Shown: positions 1-8,640, numbered from the stretch's first letter. The stretch: 29,973 nucleotides of DNA from Desulfobacterales bacterium (GCA_018224315.1 JAGTVF010000076.1:1-29973), one strand, 5' to 3'. Notes: generated by a model from the sequence alone, not told the origin. Numbers and translations are program-made.

Positions 1-977
1 AGCCCCATTCCGGCTCCCAGGCCAACATGGCCGTGTTTTTCGCCCTTCTGGAACTGGGCGACACCATCCTGGCCATGGATCTTTCCCACGGCGGCCATCT
101 GACCCATGGCGCTGCAGCCAGTTTTTCCGGCCGGTTTTACAACTTTGCCCATTACGGCGTCACCAGGGAAGAAGGCACCATTGATTACGACCAGGTGGCG
201 GCCCTGGCTGAAAAGCACCGGCCCAAAATGATTATTGCCGGAGCCAGCGCGTATTCACGGACAATCGATTTCGAGGCTTTCTCCCGGATTGCCAAATCAG
301 TCGGCGCCTGGTTCATGGTTGATATGGCCCACATTGCCGGACTGGTGGCCACCGGTCATCACCCCTCGCCTGTTGCCCATGCCGATGTGGTCACATCCAC
401 CACCCACAAGACCCTGCGCGGTCCCAGGGGCGGGCTGATTCTGGCCAAAACCGACCTGGACAAGGTGTTAAACAAGGAAATTTTTCCCGGGATCCAGGGC
501 GGACCCCTGATGCACGTGATTGCAGCCAAGGCCGTGGCCTTCAAACTGGCCGCAGGCGATTCTTTCAAAGACTACCAGGCCGATGTGGTGGGCAACGCCC
601 GTGCCCTTGCTTCCGTACTCCAGCAAAACGGAGTGGATCTGATTTCCGGGGGAACGGACAACCACATGATGCTCGCAGATCTGCGGAACCTGTCCATCAC
701 AGGCAAAAAAGCAGAGGAAGTCCTGGGCATGGCCGGCATTACCGTAAACAAAAACACCGTGCCCTTTGACACGGAAAGCCCCTTTGTCACCAGCGGCATC
801 CGCATCGGCACCCCGGCGGTGACCACCCGGGGCATGAAAGAGGCGGAAATGCAAAAAATCGGCGGCTTTATCGTGGACGTGCTCAAGCACCCCGATGACA
901 GCGCCCGCATTGACGGCATACGCAAGCAGGTACAGGAGCTTTGCGCCGGGTTCCCGCTGTTTGCACAAACCCCTTAA
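1..977 (+). CDS. glyA: Serine hydroxymethyltransferase, 5' end missing
   Basis: PLP enzyme that converts serine plus tetrahydrofolate to glycine plus 5,10-methylene-THF in the cytosol. The gene enters from the left edge. The reading frame is open from base 3 and begins with [12 protein letters not shown], the conserved SHMT segment that lies near residue 95 of full-length proteins, so about 90 N-terminal residues are outside the window. The PLP-lysine motif [12 protein letters not shown] is intact, as are the C-terminal substrate-binding segments ([14 protein letters not shown]). The ATG at 27 is internal and is not the start. About 80 bases separate its stop from the dCMP deaminase gene on the same strand. 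Methylene-THF from this enzyme and dUMP from the next one are the two inputs of thymidylate synthase, so the pairing makes metabolic sense. Confidence 0.97.
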   Translation, partial: PHSGSQANMAVFFALLELGDTILAMDLSHGGHLTHGAAASFSGRFYNFAHYGVTREEGTIDYDQVAALAEKHRPKMIIAGASAYSRTIDFEAFSRIAKSVGAWFMVDMAHIAGLVATGHHPSPVAHADVVTSTTHKTLRGPRGGLILAKTDLDKVLNKEIFPGIQGGPLMHVIAAKAVAFKLAAGDSFKDYQADVVGNARALASVLQQNGVDLISGGTDNHMMLADLRNLSITGKKAEEVLGMAGITVNKNTVPFDTESPFVTSGIRIGTPAVTTRGMKEAEMQKIGGFIVDVLKHPDDSARIDGIRKQVQELCAGFPLFAQTP

Positions 978-1057
978 AGGCGTGCATCGATTGTCTGCTG
1001 CCGCAATTTTTCAACACCAGCGGTCCGGACGAGCTGCAATCAAGAGGTAAAACATTT

Positions 1058-1522
1058 ATGATCCCAACCGGCCAGCGCCCTGCCTGGGATGATTATTTCA
1101 TGGATATTGCCAACCTCGTGGCCCGGCGCTCCACTTGCCTTCGCCGGGCCGTGGGGGCGGTGCTGGTCAAGGAACACCGGGTGCTGGCCACGGGATACAA
1201 CGGCGCGCCCGCCAAAATCCGGCACTGCGCCGAGGTGGGCTGCCTGCGGGAGGATATGAACATCGAATCCGGTCAGCGCCATGAATTGTGCCGCGGCATT
1301 CACGCGGAGCAAAACGCTGTCATCCAGGCCGCCTACCACGGGGTGGCCATCCGCGGGGCCAGCCTTTACTGCACCAACCTGCCCTGTGCCATCTGCACGA
1401 AAATGCTTATCAATGCCGGGCTCACCGAAATCTGTTACCAGGAAGGGTATGCGGATGAACTGTCTGCCGCCCTGCTTGAAGAAGCCGGGATCCGGCTGCG
1501 GCAGGTTAAAGGAGGCAGCTGA
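1058..1522 (+). CDS. comEB: dCMP deaminase (ComEB-type cytidine/deoxycytidylate deaminase)
   Basis: Zinc-dependent deaminase of 154 residues, predicted to convert dCMP to dUMP for dTTP synthesis. The catalytic motif HAE (residues 82-84, in GIHAEQNAV) and the zinc cysteines of LPCAIC (C110, C113) are present. An extra Cys/His cluster (C57, C62, H75, C78) matches the second zinc site often seen in bacterial dCMP deaminases. An upstream in-frame ATG at 941 would add a tail that overlaps glyA. I prefer the ATG at 1058 because an AGAGG ribosome site lies about ten bases ahead and the product then begins at the usual point ([18 protein letters not shown]). It overlaps nrdR in a TGATG arrangement, which suggests translational coupling. 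Other members of the family act on riboflavin or guanine intermediates, but the sequence fits dCMP deaminase best. Confidence 0.9.
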   Translation: MIPTGQRPAWDDYFMDIANLVARRSTCLRRAVGAVLVKEHRVLATGYNGAPAKIRHCAEVGCLREDMNIESGQRHELCRGIHAEQNAVIQAAYHGVAIRGASLYCTNLPCAICTKMLINAGLTEICYQEGYADELSAALLEEAGIRLRQVKGGS

Positions 1523-1977
1523 TGCGATGCCCGTTTTGCGGCGAAAACGATAACAAGGTCATTGATTCCCGGCTAAGCAAGGATGGAAACGCCATTCGCC
1601 GGCGGCGGGAATGTCTTTTCTGCGCACGGCGGTTCACCACCTATGAAACCGTGGAGGAAATCCCGCTGATGATTATCAAAAAAGACAAGCGGCGGGAAGT
1701 GTTTAACCGGGACAAGGTCCGCTCCGGGCTCAAAAGGGCCTGTGAGAAGCGTGAAATCAGCATGAATGTCATTGAGGCCTTTATTGAGGAACTTGAGCGC
1801 GACCTGCGGGAGGCCGAGGAAAAGGAAATCCCCTCCCGGGTGATCGGAGAGAAAATCATGGCACGCCTCCATGAACTCGACAAAGTGGCCTACGTGCGGT
1901 TTGCCTCGGTATACCGGGATTTTAAGGACGTCAACGATTTTGTCACCGAACTCAAAACCCTTCTGGACCAGAGATAA
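1522..1977 (+). CDS. nrdR: Transcriptional repressor NrdR
   Basis: Zinc-ribbon/ATP-cone repressor that senses dATP/ATP and shuts down ribonucleotide reductase genes by binding NrdR boxes. The N-terminal four-Cys ribbon is complete (C3, C6, C31, C34) with the basic stretch RRRREC between. An ATP-cone follows at about residues 46-136 ([19 protein letters not shown] region). The length of 151 is normal. The start is fixed by the one-base overlap with the dCMP deaminase stop. An intrinsic terminator lies 25 bases after the stop, so this is the last gene of its unit. I saw no NrdR box pair or ribonucleotide reductase gene in the window, so its targets are elsewhere. Confidence 0.96.
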   Translation: MRCPFCGENDNKVIDSRLSKDGNAIRRRRECLFCARRFTTYETVEEIPLMIIKKDKRREVFNRDKVRSGLKRACEKREISMNVIEAFIEELERDLREAEEKEIPSRVIGEKIMARLHELDKVAYVRFASVYRDFKDVNDFVTELKTLLDQR

Positions 1978-2002
1978 CAACCATTTTGCAGCACACCAGA
2001 AA

Positions 2003-2043
2003 AACGGTTCCGCGGCCCTTTTGCGGAGCCGTTCTTTTTTTTT
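2003..2043 (+). terminator. Intrinsic terminator after nrdR
   Basis: An 11-bp stem with one G-T wobble pairs AACGGTTCCGC (2003-2013) with GCGGAGCCGTT (2023-2033) across a nine-base loop. It is followed by an almost unbroken run of T to 2043. This is the clearest rho-independent terminator in the window and closes the glyA-comEB-nrdR unit. Confidence 0.9.
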
Positions 2044-2061
2044 AAAAAGTGATTATATTTC

Positions 2062-2128
2062 ATGTCGCGGTAAAAAGTTTGAACTTTTTACCGCGACATC
2101 TGAAATCAGACTTTTTACGGTGCCATCA
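2062..2128. repeat. Perfect 18-bp inverted repeat plus a third degenerate copy
   Basis: The arms at 2062-2079 and 2082-2099 (ATGTCGCGGTAAAAAGTT and its exact complement) are separated by only two bases. A further copy of the right arm lies 27 bases on at 2110-2128, matching 15 of 19 positions (ACTTTTTACGGTGCCATCA against ACTTTTTACCGCGACATCT). The structure sits between the nrdR terminator and ribD and is not followed by a T run, so it is not a second normal terminator. It could be a dispersed intergenic repeat, a REP-like hairpin or an operator. I found no further copy in this window. Confidence 0.85.
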
Positions 2129-2183
2129 TTTTTCGCTTTATACAATAAGGCGGCTGCCGCGAATACGATAACAGGTTTTGCCC

Positions 2184-3281
2184 ATGGAACATCCGGATTC
2201 TCATTACATGAAAACAGCCCTTGAGCTGGCTGAAAAAGGCGCCGGCTATACATCACCAAATCCCATGGTCGGGGCGGTGATTGTACAGGACGGGCAGATC
2301 ATCGGCCGCGGCTGGCACGAAAAAGCCGGCGGCCCGCATGCAGAGGTAAACGCCATTGCCGATGCCGGCAGCCGTGCCCGGGGCGCCACCATCTATGTCA
2401 CACTGGAGCCGTGCAACCACCAGGGCCGCACCCCGCCGTGCACAAGGGCCATCCTGGAGGCGGGCATCAGCCGGGTGGTCTGCGCCATGACCGATCCCAA
2501 CCCGGAGGTGGCCGGCGGAGGCGCCCGGTTTCTGGCCGATTGCGGGATAGATGTGGAAACCGGGATTTGTGAGCCGCAGGCCCGCCGGCTCAATGAATTT
2601 TTTATCCATTACATTCAAACCCGGCGGCCCTTTGTGCTGCTCAAATGCGCAGCCACCCTGGACGGCAAAATCGCCACACTCACCGGTGATGCCAAATGGG
2701 TCACAGGCCCGGCCGCCCGGGCCCGGGTACACCAAATGCGCCACCGCTGCGATGCCATCCTGGTGGGGATCAACACGGTGACAGCCGATGATCCGAGCCT
2801 GACCACCCGCCTGGAAAACAACACGGGCCAGGACCCGGTCCGGGTGATTTTAGACACACGGCTTTCCATGCCGGAAACCGCCAAAATGCTTTCTCTAAAA
2901 TCCAATGCCCCCACCGTGGTGGCCGCATCAGAAAATGCCGACCCCCAAAAGGCCGCCCGCCTGGAGCAGCAAGGCGCAAAGATCCTGTATCTGCCGGAAA
3001 AACTGGACCGTGTGGATCTTGACGCGCTGCTGGAAAAGCTCGGGCAGATAAACATCACCAGCCTGCTGGTGGAAGGCGGCAGCCGGGTTGCCGCCGCCTT
3101 TCTGCAAAACCGCCTGGTTGACAAAATCTGCTTTTTTTATGCCCCTAAGATTCTCGGGGGCGACGGGATCAGCATCTGCAGCGGGCCGGGACCGCAGATG
3201 ATGTCCTCGGCAATTTCCGTAACAGACATGGAAACAGAGCAGATCGGAGACGACCTTCTGATTCAGGGCTATATCAAATGA
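2184..3281 (+). CDS. ribD: Bifunctional riboflavin biosynthesis deaminase/reductase RibD
   Basis: Catalyses two steps of riboflavin synthesis: deamination of the GTP cyclohydrolase II product, then NADPH reduction of the ribosyl side chain. The N-terminal deaminase carries HAE (residues 52-54) and the zinc motif PCNHQGRTPPC (C77, C86). The reductase half begins near residue 150 with KCAATLDGKIAT and contains LVEGGSRVAAAF. The length of 365 is typical. The frame also offers a TTG at 2178, but the ATG at 2184 has an AGG about eight bases upstream and is the better start. It heads the rib cluster. The 130-base gap to ribE is the only large gap in that cluster. I found no FMN-riboswitch core upstream. 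Confidence 0.96.
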   Translation: MEHPDSHYMKTALELAEKGAGYTSPNPMVGAVIVQDGQIIGRGWHEKAGGPHAEVNAIADAGSRARGATIYVTLEPCNHQGRTPPCTRAILEAGISRVVCAMTDPNPEVAGGGARFLADCGIDVETGICEPQARRLNEFFIHYIQTRRPFVLLKCAATLDGKIATLTGDAKWVTGPAARARVHQMRHRCDAILVGINTVTADDPSLTTRLENNTGQDPVRVILDTRLSMPETAKMLSLKSNAPTVVAASENADPQKAARLEQQGAKILYLPEKLDRVDLDALLEKLGQINITSLLVEGGSRVAAAFLQNRLVDKICFFYAPKILGGDGISICSGPGPQMMSSAISVTDMETEQIGDDLLIQGYIK

Positions 3282-3325
3282 TTCAGGCCCATTATTTAAA
3301 AATCCGCACATGCGGCAAAACATGT

Positions 3326-3352
3326 TTGCCATTTGGTTCAACTTGTTATAAA
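3326..3352 (+). promoter_or_regulatory. Possible internal promoter before ribE
   Basis: TTGCCA (3326-3331) and TATAAA (3347-3352) are spaced by 15 bases, shorter than ideal, in the AT-rich gap between ribD and ribE. The -10 element is good and the -35 is weak. It could let ribE and downstream genes be expressed apart from ribD. Confidence 0.3.
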
Positions 3353-3374
3353 TAAAAAGTTTTAAGGTTTTGGC

Positions 3375-3397
3375 GTGTTAGGGCTTAACACCTTTTT
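3375..3397 (+). terminator. Weak hairpin with T run just upstream of ribE
   Basis: GTGTTA (3375-3380) and TAACAC (3386-3391) can pair over a five-base loop and are followed by CTTTTT. The stem is only six base pairs and ends 18 bases before the ribE start, so it could be an attenuator rather than a full terminator. No flavin-binding fold is visible around it. Confidence 0.35.
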
Positions 3398-3414
3398 GAA
3401 CAACAGGCAGAAAA

Positions 3415-4068
3415 ATGTTTACCGGAATTATCGAAGGTCTGGGCACCCTGGCAAACAGTCAGCCTGCGGGAAGCGGCCGGCGGCTGACCATTTCCGCTGA
3501 TTTTTCCCTGGACGGCACCCGCATCGGCGACAGCATTGCGGTCAACGGCGCATGCCTGACAGCGGTGGAAATTTCCGGAAGCCGGTTTTCCGTGGATGTT
3601 TCCGCAGAGACCCTTTCCCGCAGCACCCTGGCCGATACCCGGCCCGGCCAGCAAATGAATCTGGAGCGGGCCCTTCGCCTGTCTGACCGGTTAGACGGCC
3701 ACCTGGTATCCGGCCATATCGACGGCAGTGCGCAGATCACCCATAAAAAGGACCTGGGCGGGTCCATCGTATTCGGCTTTGCCGTATCTGAAGAAATCAG
3801 CCGGTACCTGATTGCCAAGGGATCAGTGGCTGTCGACGGCATCAGCCTGACAGTCAACACCTGCGCTGCAGGACGGTTTGAAATCGCGGTGATCCCCTAT
3901 ACGGCCAAAATCACCACCCTGGGGATGAAAAATCCCGGCGACCGGGTCAATATTGAAACCGACCTGATCGGAAAATACGTGGAAAAATTCTTAAAGGGAG
4001 ATGATCCCGGCGATGCCCGGCCGGAAAAAATGGATTTGACGTTTTTGGCAAAAACCGGATTTCTCTAA
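3415..4068 (+). CDS. ribE: Riboflavin synthase alpha chain
   Basis: Dismutates two molecules of 6,7-dimethyl-8-ribityllumazine to riboflavin and the diaminouracil product. The protein has the characteristic N-terminus MFTGIIEGLG and two homologous beta-barrel halves. The first runs to about residue 95, with VNGACLTAV. The second begins around LVSGHIDG (residues 98-104) and has the matching VDGISLTVN. The length of 217 is normal for the trimeric enzyme. The ATG at 3415 gives exactly the conserved N-terminus. It shares the lumazine intermediate with ribH, two genes downstream. Confidence 0.96.
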   Translation: MFTGIIEGLGTLANSQPAGSGRRLTISADFSLDGTRIGDSIAVNGACLTAVEISGSRFSVDVSAETLSRSTLADTRPGQQMNLERALRLSDRLDGHLVSGHIDGSAQITHKKDLGGSIVFGFAVSEEISRYLIAKGSVAVDGISLTVNTCAAGRFEIAVIPYTAKITTLGMKNPGDRVNIETDLIGKYVEKFLKGDDPGDARPEKMDLTFLAKTGFL

Positions 4069-4191
4069 ACATCAGGCCATTACAACCTGATGTCACGGGT
4101 TTTGCACCAAACAACAAATGGACACGAAATCAACCTGTCGCGTGAATACCGGGCGGTTTTCGCGTTTCCATGGAATTTACGGAGTATAATA

Positions 4192-5439
4192 ATGGGACAT
4201 TTATCAATTGAAGAAGCCATCAAGGAGATCCGGGACGGCAAAATGGTCATCCTGGTCGACGACGAGGACCGGGAAAACGAGGGGGATCTGACCATGGCCG
4301 CAGAGGCGGTCACGCCCGAGGCCATCAATTTCATGGCCAAATACGGCCGCGGCCTGATCTGCCTTTCTTTAAACCCGGAAAAGGTTGAGGAACTGGATCT
4401 TCCAATGATGGTGCAGCACAACACTTCCCAGTTTGAAACCGGGTTTACGGTCTCCATTGAGGCCAAAAAAGGGGTCACCACGGGCATTTCCGCGGCAGAC
4501 CGGGCCACGACCATCCAAACGGCCATTGCCGATGACGCCGGCCCGGATGATCTGGTCATGCCCGGCCACGTATTTCCCCTGCGGGCCCGCCGGGGCGGGG
4601 TGATCGTGCGAACCGGCCAGACCGAGGGTTCGGTGGACCTGGCCCGTCTGGCCGGGATGAAACCCGCCGGGGTGATCTGTGAAATCATGGATGAAGACGG
4701 CACCATGGCCCGGATGCCGTCGCTGGAAAAATTTAGCGAGGAGCATGGCATCGGCATCTGCACCATTGCCGATCTGATCGAATACCGCATGCGCACCGAA
4801 TCCTTTGTGCGAAGCGTTGTGGAAACCGAGATTCCCACAAGTTTCGCCGGCGACTTCAGGGTCCGGGTGTATGAAAACGACGTGGATGATTTCCAGCACA
4901 TCGCACTGATCAAAGGCGACATTGACCCGGAAACCCCCACCATGGTGCGGGTGCACTCCGAGTGCCTCACCGGCGATATTTTCGGCTCCATGCGCTGTGA
5001 CTGCGGCGAGCAGCTGCACAAGGCCATGATGATGATGGAAAAGGAAGGATGCGGCGTGCTGCTCTATGTCCGCCAGGAAGGCCGGGGCATCGGTCTGGTC
5101 AACAAGCTCAAGGCTTACGTTCTCCAGGATCAGGGCTATGATACCGTTGAGGCCAATGAAAAGCTTGGATTCAAGGCCGACCTGCGAGATTACGGCATCG
5201 GCGCCCAGGTGCTGGCCGATCTCGGGGTACGCAAAATGCGTTTGATCACCAACAATCCCAAAAAGATCGTGGGCCTGGAAGGCTACGGCTTAAGCGTGGT
5301 GGACCAGGTGCCCATTGAAACCGAGCCCAATGATTACAACCGCTGCTACCTGGAATGCAAGCAGCTCAAAATGGGCCATTATTTAAGCGTTTCACCAGAG
5401 GACAAAACCAAAAACCAGGGGAAAAAAGCGCATGCCTAA
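4192..5439 (+). CDS. ribBA: RibBA: DHBP synthase / GTP cyclohydrolase II fusion with altered RibB metal site
   Basis: Predicted to supply both riboflavin precursors: 3,4-dihydroxy-2-butanone 4-phosphate (RibB half, about residues 1-200) and the GTP-derived pyrimidine (RibA half, about 205-400). The RibB half keeps [10 protein letters not shown] with the metal-ligand Glu (E28), and HVFPLRA. However, the position of the second metal ligand (His153 in E. coli RibB, in GGHTEA) reads TGQTEG, with Gln at residue 143 (codon CAG at 4618-4620). The RibA half looks complete: zinc cysteines C258, C269 and C271 in [14 protein letters not shown], then [19 protein letters not shown] and TNNPKK. An in-frame ATG at 4090 exists, but the ATG at 4192 follows GGAG and gives the standard N-terminus. 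It overlaps ribH by eight bases. RibB activity is uncertain because of the substitution. Confidence 0.95.
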   Translation: MGHLSIEEAIKEIRDGKMVILVDDEDRENEGDLTMAAEAVTPEAINFMAKYGRGLICLSLNPEKVEELDLPMMVQHNTSQFETGFTVSIEAKKGVTTGISAADRATTIQTAIADDAGPDDLVMPGHVFPLRARRGGVIVRTGQTEGSVDLARLAGMKPAGVICEIMDEDGTMARMPSLEKFSEEHGIGICTIADLIEYRMRTESFVRSVVETEIPTSFAGDFRVRVYENDVDDFQHIALIKGDIDPETPTMVRVHSECLTGDIFGSMRCDCGEQLHKAMMMMEKEGCGVLLYVRQEGRGIGLVNKLKAYVLQDQGYDTVEANEKLGFKADLRDYGIGAQVLADLGVRKMRLITNNPKKIVGLEGYGLSVVDQVPIETEPNDYNRCYLECKQLKMGHYLSVSPEDKTKNQGKKAHA

Positions 5440-5902
5440 ATTCATCGAAGCCAACCTGCTGGCCGAGGGCCGGCGTTTTGCCATTGTGGTCAGCCGTTTT
5501 AATGATTTTATTTCTGACAAACTGCTTTCCGGCGCATTGGACGCGCTGGTGCGCAGCGGCGCCAATGATGCAGACATCGAGGTTGTCAAGGTTCCCGGAG
5601 CGTTTGAAATCCCCCTTTTGGCCAAAAAACTGGCCGCAGGCGGCAAATATGATGCCGTGATCTGCCTGGGCGCCGTGATCCGGGGTTCCACTCCCCATTT
5701 CGACTATGTCAGCGCCGAGGTGTCCAAGGGAATCGCCGCAGCCGGCATGGATACCGGGGTGCCGATTATTTTTGGCGTGATCACCACGGATACCATTGAA
5801 CAGGCCATTGAACGGGCCGGTACCAAGGCCGGCAACAAGGGATGGGACGCAGCTGTTTCCGCCATTGAAATGGCCAATCTGGCTGATCTGATAAAGGCGT
5901 GA
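5432..5902 (+). CDS. ribH: 6,7-Dimethyl-8-ribityllumazine synthase
   Basis: Condenses the DHBP and diaminouracil precursors to lumazine. Family signatures are [10 protein letters not shown] near the N-terminus, VPGAFEIP (residues 54-61) and [16 protein letters not shown] with the catalytic His89. The length of 156 is standard. The start overlaps the last eight bases of ribBA, and an AGGGG site lies within ribBA about ten bases upstream, so translation is probably coupled. It completes the ribD-ribE-ribBA-ribH set. nusB follows after ten bases, a linkage seen in many bacteria. Confidence 0.97.
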   Translation: MPKFIEANLLAEGRRFAIVVSRFNDFISDKLLSGALDALVRSGANDADIEVVKVPGAFEIPLLAKKLAAGGKYDAVICLGAVIRGSTPHFDYVSAEVSKGIAAAGMDTGVPIIFGVITTDTIEQAIERAGTKAGNKGWDAAVSAIEMANLADLIKA

Positions 5903-5912
5903 CCCTTTTCTT

Positions 5913-6365
5913 ATGAAAATCCGCCGGAAATCAAGAGAAATGGCGCTTCAGGCATTGTTTTGCATGGACACCTTAGGTGACGATTCCGAGGAGATGATCC
6001 AGGAACTGTGTACACTGCTGGCGCCCCAGGAAAAAGTGCGGTCCTTCGGCCTGGAACTGGTGCGCGGGGTGGTGGCCAAAAAGGCGGAAATCGACGGCCG
6101 TCTGGCCGAGACATCCAGCAACTGGAAACTGGCACGGATGGATTACGTGGATCGCAACGTGATCCGCATTGCTGTCTATGAAATGCTTTTCTGCAATGAC
6201 ATTCCCGAAAAAGTGGCCATCAACGAGGCCATTGATATCGGCAAAAAATACGGAACAGAGAAATCCGGCGCGTTTATCAACGGAATTCTCGACAGCATCT
6301 GGCAACGATATGTCCACTGCAACTCAAAAAGGAGCCCTGAATGCGAAACAGACAAATCTTCCTGA
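5913..6365 (+). CDS. nusB: Transcription antitermination factor NusB with extended C-terminus
   Basis: All-helical RNA-binding protein that, with S10 (NusE), loads on boxA of rRNA leader transcripts and supports antitermination. The N-terminus [19 protein letters not shown] and the later [39 protein letters not shown] are diagnostic. After the normal end of the fold ([10 protein letters not shown]) the protein continues for about 15 polar residues ([17 protein letters not shown]), and this tail is encoded across the start of trpB. The overlap with trpB is 25 bases, the longest in the window. The tail looks like an accidental read-on after loss of an earlier stop, but that is inference. Confidence 0.94.
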   Translation: MKIRRKSREMALQALFCMDTLGDDSEEMIQELCTLLAPQEKVRSFGLELVRGVVAKKAEIDGRLAETSSNWKLARMDYVDRNVIRIAVYEMLFCNDIPEKVAINEAIDIGKKYGTEKSGAFINGILDSIWQRYVHCNSKRSPECETDKSS

Positions 6366-7717
6366 AACCGGAGGAAATTCCCCGGCAATGGTATAACATA
6401 CTGGCTGATATCAAAATCAATCCCCCGCTGGGGCCGGACGGAAAGCCCCTTTCCCCGGACCAGCTCGCTCCTGTTTTTCCCATGAACCTGATTGAACAGG
6501 AAGTCAGCACCAAGCGGTGGATCGACATACCCGATGAAGTGATGGATGTGCTGTCCATCTGGCACCCCACTCCCCTGGTGCGGGCCTACAACCTGGAAAA
6601 GGCATTGGGCACCCCGGCCCGGATCTATTTCAAAAACGAATCCGTGAGCCCCCCGGGCAGTCACAAGCCCAATACTGCCGTGCCCCAGGCCTATTACAAC
6701 AAGGAGTTCGGGATCAAAAAAATGACCACCGAAACCGGCGCGGGCCAGTGGGGAAGCGCCCTGTCCTTTGCCTGCTGCCAGTACGGCCTGGAATGCAAGG
6801 TCTTTATGGTGCGCATCAGCTTTGATCAAAAGCCCTACCGCAAGACCATGATGGCGGCATGGGGCGGCAATTGCGTGCCCAGCCCGAGCATGAGCACCAA
6901 GGCCGGACGCGAAGCCCTTGAATTAAACCCCGACACCCCTGGGACCCTGGGCATTGCCATCAGCGAGGCCATCGAGGCGGCAGTGGCCGATGAAAGCGGC
7001 CAGACCCGATATTCCCTGGGCAGTGTGCTCAATCATGTCATGCTCCACCAGACCATCATTGGTCTGGAAGCCAAGCGGCAGATGGAAAAAGTCAGCGAAT
7101 ATCCGGACGTGATTATCGGCTGCGCCGGCGGGGGCAGCAATTTCGCAGGCCTGGCCTTCCCATTTGCCTATGACAAGATCCATGGCAAAAATGTGGATAT
7201 CTACCCGGTGGAACCGGCCGGATGTCCGACCCTGACCCAGGCGCCATTTGTCTACGACCACGGGGATACGGCCAAATACACCCCGCTTCTGCCCATGTAC
7301 AGCCTGGGCCACACCTTTGTGCCGCCCCCGGTTCATTCCGGCGGCCTGCGCTACCACGGAATGGCCCCCACGGTGAGCCAGCTGGTGGACGAAGGGCTTT
7401 TCGAGGCCAAGTCCGTGACCCAAAGCAAAAGCTATGCTGCCGGAGTGCTGGCCGCCCGCACCGAAGGCATCATTCCTGCCCCGGAAAGCTGCCATGCCCT
7501 GGCGCTGGTGGTGGAAGAAGCCCAAAAGGCCAAAGAGGAAGGAAAAGAAAAGGTCATCCTGTTTAACTGGAGCGGACACGGCCTGCTTGACCTGGGCGCC
7601 TATGAGGCTTATTTTTCCGGTAACATCAAAGACATTGAGCTGTCGGAGAAAGATTTGCACGGATCTGAAAAGGTGTATGAGGATTATCCCAAACCCCAGC
7701 ATTTAAAAAGCGTTTAA
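6341..7717 (+). CDS. trpB: TrpB2-type tryptophan synthase beta chain
   Basis: PLP enzyme of 458 residues, predicted to join indole and L-serine to give tryptophan. It belongs to the longer TrpB2 class rather than the TrpA-dependent TrpB1 class. Support comes from the long N-terminal segment before the WHPTPLVRA region, the lysine motif [10 protein letters not shown] (PLP Lys109), [11 protein letters not shown] (catalytic Glu region) and the phosphate-binding loop [12 protein letters not shown] good AAGGAG site lies about seven bases upstream of the ATG, inside nusB. No trpA or other trp gene is in the window. The next gene follows after three bases. TrpB2 proteins are known to act without a tight TrpA partner, and the physiological source of indole here is unknown. 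Confidence 0.93.
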   Translation: MRNRQIFLKPEEIPRQWYNILADIKINPPLGPDGKPLSPDQLAPVFPMNLIEQEVSTKRWIDIPDEVMDVLSIWHPTPLVRAYNLEKALGTPARIYFKNESVSPPGSHKPNTAVPQAYYNKEFGIKKMTTETGAGQWGSALSFACCQYGLECKVFMVRISFDQKPYRKTMMAAWGGNCVPSPSMSTKAGREALELNPDTPGTLGIAISEAIEAAVADESGQTRYSLGSVLNHVMLHQTIIGLEAKRQMEKVSEYPDVIIGCAGGGSNFAGLAFPFAYDKIHGKNVDIYPVEPAGCPTLTQAPFVYDHGDTAKYTPLLPMYSLGHTFVPPPVHSGGLRYHGMAPTVSQLVDEGLFEAKSVTQSKSYAAGVLAARTEGIIPAPESCHALALVVEEAQKAKEEGKEKVILFNWSGHGLLDLGAYEAYFSGNIKDIELSEKDLHGSEKVYEDYPKPQHLKSV

Positions 7718-7720
7718 GCC

Positions 7721-8002
7721 ATGTTTGATCCGCAAAAAGACAACCTGGAGACCCGCTGCCCGAGGCTGGGCAGCGTCATCCCGTTTCGCTACTGCTTAAT
7801 CAGCGGGCCTGACAGCTTGCCCTGTTTCAAGATACTGGACTGCTGGTGGGAAATTTTTGACGTGGATACTTATCTGAAGGAAAATCTTCCGACTGAAACC
7901 TACAACAGCCTGGTCACGGAGCCGCCGAAACCCAAGGTGGCCTCAATCGTGGAGATTGCTCAACAAGTCAAACAAAAAAAACAAACAGGAGGTTTCTGTT
8001 GA
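7721..8002 (+). CDS. Conserved-looking Cys-rich small protein, function unknown
   Basis: A 93-residue soluble protein with no signal peptide or membrane segment. Four cysteines (C13 in TRCPRLG, C25 in FRYC, C35 in SLPC, C41 in LDCWWEIF) could form a zinc or iron site, and the chain ends in Cys93. The C-terminal third is Lys- and Gln-rich and probably helical or disordered. It lies three bases after trpB, and its stop overlaps the TTG start of the next gene (TTGA), so it is almost certainly co-translated with both. I recall similar short CPRLG proteins as unnamed products in sulfate reducers, but cannot verify that here and assign no function. Confidence 0.8.
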   Translation: MFDPQKDNLETRCPRLGSVIPFRYCLISGPDSLPCFKILDCWWEIFDVDTYLKENLPTETYNSLVTEPPKPKVASIVEIAQQVKQKKQTGGFC

Positions 8003-8619
8003 TTTTAAAATCCCTTGCCGTGGGCCCCATAATGGCCAACTGCTACATTATAGGGTGCGAAAGCACCAAATCGGCAGCCGTGATTGATCCCGGAGACGAA
8101 GCAGACCGAATCCTCAAGGAACTGGCCAAAGACGGCCTGACCCTTAAATGTATCATCAATACCCACGGTCATTTTGATCACGTGGGCGGTAATGCTGACC
8201 TCAAAAAGGCCAGCGGTGCCGATATCGTGATTCACCCGGCAGACGAGGCCATGCTGGCCGATCTGGTCAGAACCGCCGCAGCTTTCGGTCTTTCCGCTCA
8301 GAACTCGCCGGCCCCGGACCGGACCGTCCAGGAAGGCGACACCATCTCCTTTGGCGAAATCAGCCTAAGGGTGCTTGACACCCCGGGTCATTCCCCTGGC
8401 GGCATCTCCCTGCACACGGACAACATGGTATTTGTGGGCGACGCCCTTTTTGCCGGCTCCATCGGCCGTACCGATTTGCCCGGGGGCGACTTTCAAACCC
8501 TGATTTCCAGCATCAAAACCAAGTTGTTTCCCCTGGGCGATGACACAACGGTCTACACCGGCCACGGCCCGGCCACCTCCATCGGCCAGGAAAAACGCGC
8601 CAATCCGTTTCTGCGATAA
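7999..8619 (+). CDS. MBL-fold metallo-hydrolase, glyoxalase II-like
   Basis: A 206-residue single-domain metallo-beta-lactamase fold protein of the YcbL/GloB-like type. The zinc motif THGHFDH (H56, H58, D60, H61) is intact, followed by DTPGHSPGG (third His), GDALFAGSIGRTDLPGGD (metal-bridging Asp) and TGHGPATS. Such enzymes usually hydrolyse thioesters such as S-lactoylglutathione, but the substrate cannot be read from sequence. It uses a TTG start overlapping the preceding TGA. An AGGAGG site ends six bases upstream and no ATG fits the conserved N-terminus (ILKSLAVGPIMANCYII). It is the last gene of the nusB-trpB unit. A strong hairpin follows. Confidence 0.93.
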   Translation: MILKSLAVGPIMANCYIIGCESTKSAAVIDPGDEADRILKELAKDGLTLKCIINTHGHFDHVGGNADLKKASGADIVIHPADEAMLADLVRTAAAFGLSAQNSPAPDRTVQEGDTISFGEISLRVLDTPGHSPGGISLHTDNMVFVGDALFAGSIGRTDLPGGDFQTLISSIKTKLFPLGDDTTVYTGHGPATSIGQEKRANPFLR

Positions 8620-8640
8620 GCCTTTCGCATCTGCTGATAA

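Noticed and set aside
941..1057. Upstream ATG for dCMP deaminase
   Set aside because: It would overlap glyA and add residues not expected in the family. The ATG at 1058 has a ribosome site.
1978..2183. FMN riboswitch before ribD
   Set aside because: The conserved FMN-aptamer words are absent. The region holds only the terminator and the repeat.
4080..5027. 315-codon open frame on the minus strand
   Set aside because: It lies wholly opposite ribBA, which has clear family motifs. The product is Ser/Arg/Met-rich as expected for an antisense shadow.
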